A DNA stretch of 64,000 nucleotides, taken from NCBI GenBank assembly GCA_002355495.1, contig AP017424.1, forward strand, positions 2,108,001 to 2,172,000, written 5' to 3'. The DNA is from Streptomyces laurentii (lineage in GTDB: Bacteria; Actinomycetota; Actinomycetes; Streptomycetales; Streptomycetaceae). The notes below the pieces were generated by a model, which had not been told where the DNA came from, searched no databases, and saw only the letters and a list, made by a program, of their open reading frames with translations. This document shows positions 50,789 through 58,614 of the stretch, piece after piece. The position numbers and the translations under genes are program-made. The stretch's first letter is position 1, and every line of letters begins with the position of its first letter.

Positions 50789-52384
50789 ATGGCAGAAACT
50801 TGGGTCAATTCCGCGGACTCCGGGGCCGGTCACGGCGACAGTGGCAGTGCCGGTGACGGTGACGGTGACCGTGAAGCGGATCCGGCGAGCGGAGTCGGCA
50901 CCGACCTCCATCTGGAGCTGTCGGGCCGGGGCAGCCTCCGCTCGCAGCTCACGCACGCGCTGCGGAACGCCGTCCGCTCCGGCCGGCTCGCGCCCGGCAC
51001 CCGGCTCCCCCCGTACCGCGGACTCGCCCGCGACCTGGGCATGTCCCGCAACACCGTCGCCGACGCGTACGCCGAACTCGTCGAGGAGGGCTGGCTGTCC
51101 GCCCGCCAGGGCTCCGGCACCCGGGTCGCGCCGCGCGCCGTCCCCCACCCCGACCAGGAGCGCGGCCCCCAGCGGCGGACGCGGCAGCAGGTCCCGCACG
51201 ACCTCATGCCCAGTTCGCCGGACGCCGCCGCGTTCCCCCGCACGGCCTGGCTGACCTCGGCCCGGCGGGCCATGACCGCCGCGCCCCACAGCGCCTTCGG
51301 GGTGGCCGATCCGCGCGGCCGGCCCGAGCTGCGGGCGGCGCTCGCCGAGTACCTGGCGCGCGCCCGCGGGGTGCGCGCCGAGCCCGAACGGATCCTGATC
51401 TGCGCGGGGTTCGCCCACGGCCTTCGCCTCCTCGCCGCCGTGCGCGGCGGCACCCTCGCCGTCGAGTCGTACGGCCTGGACTTCCACCGCGCCGCCGCCG
51501 AGCAGTCCGGGATGCGTACGGTGCCGCTGACCGTCGACGCGTACGGCGCGCGGGTCGGCGAACTCCCGGACACCGGCGCGCACACCGTCCTGCTCACCCC
51601 CGCCCACCAGTTCCCCACCGGCGGCCCGCTGCACGCGGAGCGGCGGGCGGCGGTCGTCGACTGGGCGCGGGCGGGCGGCGGGCTGATCGTGGAGGACGAC
51701 TACGACGGCGAGTTCCGCTACGACCGGCGGGCGGTCGGCGCCGTACAGGGCGTCGCCCCGGACCGGGTCGTCTACATCGGTTCGGCCAGCAAGAGCCTGT
51801 CCCCGGCGCTGCGGCTGGGCTGGATGGTGCTGCCGGGCTGGCTCGTGGACGACGTCGTCGCCGCGAAGGGCGTCCGGGAGATGTGGTCGGGCGTCGTCGA
51901 CCAGCTCACGCTGGCCGACTTCATCGCCTGCGGCGCGTACGACCGCCATCTGCGGCGGATGCGACGGCACTACCGGCACCGCCGTGACCTGCTCGTACGG
52001 ACCCTCGCCGAACGCGCCCCGCACATCCGTGTCAGCGGCATCGCGGCCGGCCTGCACGCCGTACTCGAACTCCCCGAAGGCACCGAGGAGGCGGCGCTGC
52101 GGGCGGCCCGCCGGCAGGGCCTCGCCATGGACGGACTGCGCCCCTACCTGCACCCGGACAGTGCGATGACGCCCCGGGACGGGCTCGTCATCGGGTACGG
52201 GACGCCGATGGACCACGCGTTCGGCGCGGCCCTCGACACCCTCTGCCTCTCCCTCCCGGACCCGGAGCCTGCTTCGGACCAGGATCCGGACCCTGCTTCG
52301 GACCCTGCTTCGGACGCTGCCTCGGACCCGGACACAAGCCCCGGCCCGGGTCTGGAGGAGGCCGGGCCCGTGCCTACAGGCTGA
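50789..52384 (+). CDS. MocR-type regulator (GntR domain fused to aminotransferase)
   Basis: A 531-residue fusion. The N-terminus is a winged helix (TRLPPYRGLARDLGMSRNTV ADAYAEL) and the rest is a fold-type I aminotransferase domain with the pyridoxal-phosphate Lys335 in YIGSASKSLSPALR and DDYDGEFRYD. MocR proteins sense PLP or amino compounds. The C-terminal 40 residues are a low-complexity Asp/Pro/Ser repeat (DPASDPASDAASDPD). It is divergent from an AhpD-like gene. Its end overlaps the convergent DoxX gene by 11 bp. Confidence 0.9.
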   Translation: MAETWVNSADSGAGHGDSGSAGDGDGDREADPASGVGTDLHLELSGRGSLRSQLTHALRNAVRSGRLAPGTRLPPYRGLARDLGMSRNTVADAYAELVEEGWLSARQGSGTRVAPRAVPHPDQERGPQRRTRQQVPHDLMPSSPDAAAFPRTAWLTSARRAMTAAPHSAFGVADPRGRPELRAALAEYLARARGVRAEPERILICAGFAHGLRLLAAVRGGTLAVESYGLDFHRAAAEQSGMRTVPLTVDAYGARVGELPDTGAHTVLLTPAHQFPTGGPLHAERRAAVVDWARAGGGLIVEDDYDGEFRYDRRAVGAVQGVAPDRVVYIGSASKSLSPALRLGWMVLPGWLVDDVVAAKGVREMWSGVVDQLTLADFIACGAYDRHLRRMRRHYRHRRDLLVRTLAERAPHIRVSGIAAGLHAVLELPEGTEEAALRAARRQGLAMDGLRPYLHPDSAMTPRDGLVIGYGTPMDHAFGAALDTLCLSLPDPEPASDQDPDPASDPASDAASDPDTSPGPGLEEAGPVPTG

Positions 52385-52936
52385 GCGCGAGCGCCGCGCC
52401 GACGCCGCCCAGGACGAGGGCGACCGCCGCCTCCGTCCAGCCGCCCTCGCCCCAGCGGAAGAGACGGTCGACGGCCAGCCGCCCCGGGCCGACGGCGGCG
52501 ACGGTCAGGGCCACCATGGCGATGACGATGTTGTACTCCACACCGTTGTCCGACACCCACACGCCGTTGGCGGCGGTGACCATGACCATCGCGTTGATCA
52601 TGACGCCGACCAGGGCGGCGGCCGCCAGCGGCGTCAGCAGGCCGAGGGCCGGCCCGAGGCCGCCGGACAGCTCGGACACCCCCCGATCACGGCGTACACC
52701 TTCCCCGGCCGGTATCCCATGGCCGCGAGCTGCTTGCCGGTCTCCGTCAGGCCCGGCCCGCCGAAGAGCCCGAAGAGCTTCTGCGACCCGTGTCCGGCCA
52801 TCAGCAGGCCGACGGTCAGCCGCAGCAGGAGCAGTCCGACGTCGGCGGCGGCCGACCGGGGCGGGGACGCGAGCGGGGACCGCTCCCCCGGCCCCCAGGC
52901 GGAGAGCAGCGGGTTCAGGGCGCTTGGGGACCGCAT
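52374..52936 (-). pseudogene. DoxX-family membrane protein, frameshifted at a C6 run
   Basis: Two adjacent frames make one DoxX protein. The first (52936 down to about 52685) encodes VGLLLLRLTVGLLMAGHGSQ KLFGLFGG and ends GYRPGKVYAVIGG. The next frame resumes with VSELSGGLGPALGLLTPLAA and two further helices. The break falls at six C residues (52679-52684, plus strand); one more C would join GG to VSEL. DoxX proteins are small four-helix membrane proteins linked to redox or thiosulfate metabolism. It may be a homopolymer sequencing error, slipped-strand variation or true decay. GGAG lies 8 nt before ATG 52936. Confidence 0.8.
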
Positions 52937-53204
52937 AGGGATGCTCCGATGGGAAGGCCGGAAGGTCTCCCCGCTCGGCCGGACGCCGAGCACCAAGGCC
53001 GGACTGCCCGTATCGCCCCACGCGTAGTCCCGTCCCCGCCGCGAGCCACCGTGGGGCACCACCGCGTCGCCCGGACGGATGAACGACGGCCGAACCGCGC
53101 GCCCGGCGGTGGGCGGACGGGGGTGCGGGGGTGCGGGGGCCTGGCGGAGTGGCGGGGCCGGGGTACAGCATCGGGGTGGCACTCACAACGGGAGGAGACA
53201 GCAC

Positions 53205-53756
53205 ATGCTGATGCGCGTGGGCCGACCGGCCAGGTGGGGAGCGGCGGTGGCGGTGGCCGCGGGGTTCTGTGCGGCGAGCGTGGGCCCTGCGGCGGCCGAG
53301 GCGGGCGGGCAGGACGGGGGACCGAGCGCGTGGCAGCCCTTCCACGCGGCGCCGTTCGAGCAGAAGGCCGGTGACGTCTGCTCGTTCGCGCTCAAGGGCG
53401 ACATCGTCGAGGACGGGGAGCGCATCCGCACCCTGGCCTGGGACGCGGCGGGCCGGCCCGCCGTACAGCAGGTCACCGGCCCGCTGACGATCCGTTTCAC
53501 CAACCTGTCCACCGGCGCCTGGGTCGTCCGCGCCGTCCCGGGCATCGCCACGATGACCTACCACCCGGACGGCAGCCAGACCTGGTCCGGCACCGGCCAC
53601 ATGGCCGTCGCCATCCACACCGGAAACCCGTACGACCCGCCCGGTGAGTACATCCTGAACGGCCGTATCGAGCTGGAGCTCCACCCGGGCGTCGGGGCCG
53701 AACCGGTGGCCCTCCAGGGCACCAGCGAGAACCTCCGCGACACCCTGGCCGGCTAG
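53205..53756 (+). CDS. Secreted protein of unknown function
   Basis: A 183-residue exported protein with a signal peptide (RVGRPARWGAAVAVAAGFCA, cleavage near AAA-EAG). The mature part is beta-rich (GPLTIRFTNLSTGAWVVRAV, GTGHMAVAIHTGNPYDPPGE) with a single Cys. I do not recognise a family. GGAGGAG lies 7 nt before ATG 53205. It is convergent with the damaged thioesterase. Confidence 0.75.
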   Translation: MLMRVGRPARWGAAVAVAAGFCAASVGPAAAEAGGQDGGPSAWQPFHAAPFEQKAGDVCSFALKGDIVEDGERIRTLAWDAAGRPAVQQVTGPLTIRFTNLSTGAWVVRAVPGIATMTYHPDGSQTWSGTGHMAVAIHTGNPYDPPGEYILNGRIELELHPGVGAEPVALQGTSENLRDTLAG

Positions 53757-53774
53757 CGGACCACCAGGGGACCG

Positions 53775-54073
53775 CTAGAGAACCATGCAGGTGGTGGTGG
53801 CGTGGGCGATCAGCTTGCCCTGGTCGTCCCGCACCTTGCCCTCGGCCGTGGCGGTGCGGCGGCCGGCGTGGATGACGGTGCCCTCGGCGATGAGCGTCTG
53901 CCCGTCGGTGTGGGCGGCCGGGTGTCGAGGGAGACGACGACACGGCCGTGCTCGACCTCGTCGAAGCGCATGCCGATCAGGCGGCCGATGGAGGGGATGT
54001 CGGTGGGCCGTTCGGTCTGTACCCAGCGCATCAGTTCCAGGCCGGTCATGGCGTTGAGGTCGGGGGTGGCCAC
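53775..54073 (-). pseudogene. PaaI-type hotdog thioesterase with its middle deleted
   Basis: The N-terminal half (GTG 54073; LNAMTGLELMRWVQTERPTD, GRLIGMRFDEVEHGRVVVSL) is followed immediately, in another frame, by the C-terminal part (AAHTDGQTLIAEGTVIHAGR and TATAEGKVRDDQGKLIAHAT). The hotdog core that should lie between, including the conserved HG-GVxATLLD helix, is missing. About 60-70 residues appear to be lost by a deletion that also shifts frame, at about 53925-53931. It cannot encode an active thioesterase. It lies next to an intact crotonase. Confidence 0.82.
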
Positions 54074-54151
54074 GGGCTGTTCTCCCTGGACGTACGGGGT
54101 CGGTGCGGGGTGTCGTACCGGGGTCGGCGCCGCTACTGGTGCCGGCTCCGG

Positions 54152-54823
54152 TCAGCCGAGCGGCTGGGTGGTGTCGCGCAGGGTGGCCAGGACCGGGGCG
54201 TACATCCGGGCCTTGATGGTGCCGAGGGTGGCGCCGGCCTTGTTCAGCTGCCCCTGGGCGAGCTCGACGGCGGTAGAGCGTACGGCGTCCTCGTCGACCG
54301 CCCGGTCGACGATGCCGGCGGCCGCGGCGTCGCCGCCACCGTAGCGGCGGGCGGTGAGCATGGCCTCGTGCGCCGCCTGCGGCGCGAGCCGGGACTGGAC
54401 GAGGGCGGCCATGCCGGGGGTGAAGGGGATGTCGATGTCGGCCTCGGGCAGGCACCAGTAGCCGCGGTCGGCGCGCATGACGCGGAAGTCGTGGGCGAGG
54501 GAGAGCATCGCCCCGGCGGCGAAGGTGTGGCCCTGCAGCGCGGCCACGGTGACGACCGGCAGCGCCAGCATCCGCGCGAACAGCGCGTGGACGGAGTCGA
54601 CGTACTCCCGGTGCCGGTCGGTGTGGGCGAACAGCCAGTCCAGGTCGAGTCCGTTCGAGTAGAACTTGCCGGTGGCGGCGGTCACCAGGGCGCGGGGCCC
54701 CTCCGTCTTCTCCACCTCGTCGAGCGCGGCACCGACGGCGGCGATCCAGTCGGGGTGGAAACGGTTCTCCCCGTCTCCGAGATCGAGGACGAAGACACTG
54801 TCCTGACGGTCCAGCGAGGGCAT
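54152..54823 (-). CDS. Enoyl-CoA hydratase/isomerase (crotonase) family protein
   Basis: A 223-residue crotonase. ATGKFYSNGLDLDWLFAHTD and ALQGHTFAAGAMLSLAHDFR form the CoA-binding oxyanion hole; the usual catalytic Glu pair is not obvious (ADRGYWCLPEADIDIPF carries one Glu), so isomerase or another crotonase reaction is possible. GGAG precedes ATG 54823. It is transcribed toward the thioesterase remnant, so the two were probably one operon. Confidence 0.85.
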   Translation of the reverse strand: MPSLDRQDSVFVLDLGDGENRFHPDWIAAVGAALDEVEKTEGPRALVTAATGKFYSNGLDLDWLFAHTDRHREYVDSVHALFARMLALPVVTVAALQGHTFAAGAMLSLAHDFRVMRADRGYWCLPEADIDIPFTPGMAALVQSRLAPQAAHEAMLTARRYGGGDAAAAGIVDRAVDEDAVRSTAVELAQGQLNKAGATLGTIKARMYAPVLATLRDTTQPLG

Positions 54824-54875
54824 GGCGACTCCTTCGAACTGAGCTGACGGAACGGATGGGCGAGCGGGCGGACGC

Positions 54876-55124
54876 TTGAAGCTGACGAACGGTGCGGGCG
54901 GGCCGGGCCGGTCAGGCGGGGCGGTCGCGGAGGGCGTGCCGGACCAGGTCGTGTACGGCGACGGTCAGGAGACCCTGCACCGCAAGCTCACCAACACCGC
55001 CCGGGCGACGGCGACCGACCCGCGGGGCGGCCACGTCAGCGGCGACCAGGCCACCGCCACCATCGTCGTGGAGGTGAAGCAGGAGCACGGCGGCTACGGC
55101 CGCCGTACGGCCACGCGGGCATGA
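54876..55124 (+). pseudogene. Fragment resembling a repeat of a surface protein
   Basis: An 82-codon stretch that ends KLTNTARATATDPRGGHVSG and ATATIVVEVKQ resembles the repeat of DUF11-like or collagen-adhesin-type surface proteins, but there is no signal peptide or full domain. A minus-strand segment ending DLVRHALRDRPA (stop at 54912-54914) is an alternative reading. I regard it as a gene remnant in a decayed zone. Confidence 0.35.
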
Positions 55125-55133
55125 GGACAGCCC

Positions 55134-56060
55134 TCACCGGCCGCTGAAGCCGCGCCCCCGCCCCGGACACTCCGGAGCGGGGGCGCGCCGCGTCGCGCGC
55201 GACGCCGGGCCCTTCTCGTAGCGCCTCAGAAGCGCGGCGATGTCCTCGGCGTCCAGCACGAGCCCGAACTCCTCGCTCAGCAGGCGGGGCAGCTCCTTCG
55301 CCGACACCTCATGTCTCTCGTCCGGGCGGTCCGGCAGGAGTCCGACGAGTTCCGTGTCACGCAGGACGAGCCGGCGGCCGGCCGCCGGCTTCTGCACCAG
55401 CAGCCGGTCGTGGAAGGGCGAGAGGGGATGAGTGGAGGTGAAGTGGCTGGTCACGGTGAAGTCGACCGGGAAGCGCGGATCGGCCCCGATCGCGTACAGA
55501 GCGAACCAGCCGTCGTGCCTCCGCAGCCGGAGCACCAGCGGACCGGCCGTGCCCGGCGTCGGGCCTGCCTCCCGGACCAGCCCGTACGTCCAGCCGGCCT
55601 GCCGCGCGACCTCGCCGTCGCGCAGCCGGATCGGCTCCAGGAGGCCCTCGGCGCCGAAGCCGACGTCGGTGAACCACGCCTCGCCGCCGAGTTCCACCCG
55701 CAGCGCGTAGTGGGTGGCCGGACGGATCCGGTCCTCGCCCAGGCGTACGCGTGACGCCACCGCGGTGAAGGTGAATCCGATCGCTTCCAGGGCCGCGGCG
55801 TAGAGAAGGGTCTGCTCGCAGCAGGTGCCCCCGCGTCGCCGCCGGACCATCTTCGCCTGCAGGGACTCCAGGTCGAGCCGGACGGGCCGGCCCAGGGTCA
55901 CCTCCAGGTTCTCGAAGGTGAGCGCCGCGATGTGGGCGGCGTGCAGCGCGCGCAGGACCTTCAGCGTCGGCTCGCGTTCCCCCGCGTACCCGATCCGGGC
56001 CAGATAGGCGTCGAGGTCCAACCGGTCCCCGCCCCACACGGAGCGGACCGACCTGTCCAT
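55134..56060 (-). CDS. Arylamine N-acetyltransferase
   Basis: A 308-residue NAT-fold enzyme. The triad is Cys80 in RRGGTCCEQ, His117 in RPATHYALRV and Asp132 in WFTDVGFG. Such enzymes acetylate arylamines; close relatives act as amide synthases that release ansamycin polyketides, but no polyketide synthase is present here. The C-terminus has a basic tail. GGAGG lies 5 nt before ATG 56060. It diverges from an acyl-CoA ligase, 260 bp away. Confidence 0.88.
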   Translation of the reverse strand: MDRSVRSVWGGDRLDLDAYLARIGYAGEREPTLKVLRALHAAHIAALTFENLEVTLGRPVRLDLESLQAKMVRRRRGGTCCEQTLLYAAALEAIGFTFTAVASRVRLGEDRIRPATHYALRVELGGEAWFTDVGFGAEGLLEPIRLRDGEVARQAGWTYGLVREAGPTPGTAGPLVLRLRRHDGWFALYAIGADPRFPVDFTVTSHFTSTHPLSPFHDRLLVQKPAAGRRLVLRDTELVGLLPDRPDERHEVSAKELPRLLSEEFGLVLDAEDIAALLRRYEKGPASRATRRAPAPECPGRGRGFSGR

Positions 56061-56319
56061 GTGTCCCTCCTCGATACGCACCGCCCCGCAGCGCCCCGCA
56101 GAGCCGCGCCCCGCGCACGCAGCCGCCCATTCGGGTGCTCCGCGACCGCTCCCGGCCGTACAGCCGAACCGGCCGGTGCCGCTGTGCCAGAGTGCGGTCA
56201 CGGCCCGGCGCGTCGGCGCACCGACACGCTCGCGATCGCCCATCGGTCCCCGCCGGGACCCGGGATCCCCCATCGCCTCGCCGGAGACCGTCCTTGCCTC
56301 ACCGAGGGAGCACGCACCC

Positions 56320-57997
56320 ATGCCGGAGCTGTTCGAGGCCATGCGGCCGCTGCCCGCCACCGCCGCCCGCTACCGCGAGCAGGGCTGGTGGCGCGACACG
56401 ACCGTCCTGGACGACCTGCGCGACGCCGCCGCGCAGGCACCCGGCCAGCGGGCGGTCATCAACTGGCGCGCGGAGGAAGGCCGGGCCGTCACCCTGACCT
56501 TCGGCGAACTCGCCGCCCAGGTCGCCCGGTTCGCCGCCGCGCTGGACGAACTGGGTGTGCGGCCCGGTGAGGTGGTGGCCTTTCAACTGCCCGACTGGTG
56601 GGAGGCGGCCGTCCTCACGCTGGCCTGCTGGCGGGCCGGTGCGGTGACGATGCCACTCTCGTCGCGGTTCGGCCGGCGCGAGGCGGAACGGATGCTGGCC
56701 TCGACCGGAGCCGTCCTCCTGGTCACCACCGACCGTCACCCCGGCCCGGACCACGTCGAGGCCCTCGCCGAGATCGCCGGCGGGCTGCCGGCCCTGCGCC
56801 ACCGCGCGGTCATCGGCGACGCCTCCGCCACCGGCGCGCTCGACTTCGGCGCCTGCCTGCGCGACACCCCCGCCCGGGCCACGCCGCGGGGCACCGGCCT
56901 CGGGCCCGACGAGGCCGCGACGGTGCTGTTCACCTCCGGCACCACCGGCGGCGCCACCGCCGTCGTCCACAGCCTGAACACCCTGTACGCGGGGGGTCCG
57001 GCGGCCCCTGCCGATCCCGCCGCCCCTCCCCGGGCAGCCTTTCCCGGTGCTCACCCCGCTCAGCCACGGCGTCGGCCTGCGCAACGGCGTGCTGCGGCCG
57101 CTCGTCCACCGCGAGACCGCCCTGTACTGCGACGCGTGGGACGCCGGCCGCTGGCTCGACCTGTTCGGCACGTACCGCACCGGCTCCCCGCTCGCCCCGC
57201 CGGCCATGCTGGAGGCCCTCGCCACCGAGCAGAGCCGCCGGCCGCGGAACCCGCCCGCCTGGGAAGCCGTCGCCACGATGGCCGCGAGCCCCTCGCCCGA
57301 ACTGGTCGGCCTCCTGTGCCGCACCCTGAGCGGGCACGTCGTCAACGCCCTGGGCTCCACGGAGTCCGGCGGGAGCATCGCCACCCGCCTCACCGACCCG
57401 CCCGAACGGGCCGCCCGCAGCGTCGGCCACCCGATGCCGGGCATCGAACTGCGCCGGAAACCCGCCACCGGACCCGACCAGGCCTCGCCGGTCGAGCTGC
57501 GCAGCGCGTCCACCTGCCTGGGCACCTTCGACCGCGACTCCGGGCGCCTGCTGTGGCGCGCCGCCGACACCGACGGCTGGTTCCCCACGGGTGATCTGAT
57601 GCGCCCGGACGGCGAGGGCGGCCTGGCGTACGCGGGCCGGGCCGCCGACCGGATCTCGGGGACCACCCAGTTGATGATCCCCGTCCTGGACGTCGAGGCG
57701 GAGCTGCGCGCGCACCCGGCCGTCGCCGACGCCGTCCTGGTCGGCTACCCCGCCGAACACGGCGACCTGCCCTGCGCGGTCGTCGTCCCCGCCGGCGAGC
57801 GCGCCCCTGGTCTGGCCGAGCTGCGCACCTGGCTGGCGGGGCGCGGCATGACCGACTGGTACTGGCCCACCCGCGTCGAGACCGTGCCGCGCTTCCCCCG
57901 CAACGAGCTCGGCAAGGTCCGCAAGAACGTCCTGCGGGCCTGGCTGACCGGCGCCCGGCCGCTGCCCGCCACCGACGACGACCCGACCCGGGCGTGA
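56320..57997 (+). pseudogene. Acyl-CoA ligase (AMP-binding family), frameshifted at a G6 run
   Basis: The first frame (ATG 56320, GGGAG 8 nt upstream) encodes the start of an ANL-family ligase with the AMP loop TVLFTSGTTGGATAVVH and runs to LNTLYAGG. The protein continues in another frame as GVRRPLPIPPPLPGQPFPVL TPLSHGVGL and runs intact to the stop, including NALGSTESGGS, WFPTGDLMRPDGEGG and the terminal Lys region NELGKVRKNVLRAW. Six G residues at 56991-56996 mark the break; one fewer would give YAGVRRPL. Together the two parts make about 560 residues, normal for the family. Error and mutation cannot be told apart here. Confidence 0.8.
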
Positions 57998-58182
57998 ACC
58001 CGCCGGAGGCCCCTGACCCGTTCGACGGGCGCGGACGCGACCCCGTCGCCCGTCCGGGCCATGCCGTACGCCTCCGCTGTTCGACCCGGGGCCTGTACAA
58101 CCGGCCGGGGCGGCCGGGCCGTCCGGGGGCGGCTCCGGCGCGCCGGGCGAGCGCGGGCCGGGCCCACGAGCGCGAGAGCACG

Positions 58183-58212
58183 AAAAAAGCTCCCTCCACG
58201 GAGGGGGACTTT
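58183..58212 (-). terminator. Rho-independent terminator of the former tRNA gene
   Basis: Reading leftward, CCCCCTCC-GT-GGAGGGAG is followed by TTTTTT, one of very few T-runs in the window. It lies about 45 bp past the tRNA 3' end at 58256, as expected for a tRNA terminator. Confidence 0.72.
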
Positions 58213-58253
58213 CTGTCGGCGCAGGTCAAACGGGTGAACCTGCGGCGTGTCGC

Positions 58254-58280
58254 GGTGGGGCGGGTGGGACTCGAACCCAT
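58254..58280 (-). other. 3' end of a tRNA gene, probable attachment-site remnant
   Basis: Reading leftward from 58280: a T-arm (ATGGG, TTCGAGT loop, CCCAC) and then CCGCCCC-A, the 3' acceptor strand and discriminator base, then CC. The matching 5' acceptor GGGGCGG and the D- and anticodon arms are absent in the following 400 bp. A 3' fragment joined to its own terminator is what remains beside an element that integrated at the 3' end of a tRNA. The intact tRNA and an integrase would then lie beyond the right edge of the window. The tRNA identity cannot be told. Confidence 0.6.
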
Positions 58281-58614
58281 TTCAGTGACGCGTCTCACCT
58301 GCGACGATGCCGAAGGGCCGGACATTTCTATCCGTTTCCATCCGGCTGATTCTCCCTCGATCCGGCTCTGTCGGGAGCCGTTAGGCGTTCGCCACACCGC
58401 TTCATCTGCGCCCCGCGCTCCCACCGCACCGGCGAAGCCTCGGAAGACTCTGTCCGCCAGCATCGCCGAATCACTGCACGGGTTGCTATGGGTCACCACG
58501 TCCCGGCCGCCTGTTCGCCTACTGATCACGGTTACGCTGCGTAGTGTCGTGCCTCTGAGCATCGCGCCCTCGGGCCCGAGCACATACAGCTAACAGCAGC
58601 GGCGCATCCGGCCC
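58281..58614. other. Gene-free flank of the island
   Basis: The gap between the acyl-CoA ligase and the NTPase gene runs 57998-58614. Beyond the terminator and the tRNA remnant it contains no convincing gene on either strand. Base composition falls toward the right, as in the island genes. Confidence 0.5.

Noticed and set aside
55134..57997. Polyketide or ansamycin biosynthetic cluster around the N-acetyltransferase and ligase
   Set aside because: There are no polyketide synthase, peptide synthetase or tailoring genes nearby; the two genes alone do not make a cluster.
58251..58400. A complete tRNA gene
   Set aside because: No 5' acceptor strand, D-arm or anticodon arm can be found to match the T-arm, so only a 3' remnant is supported.
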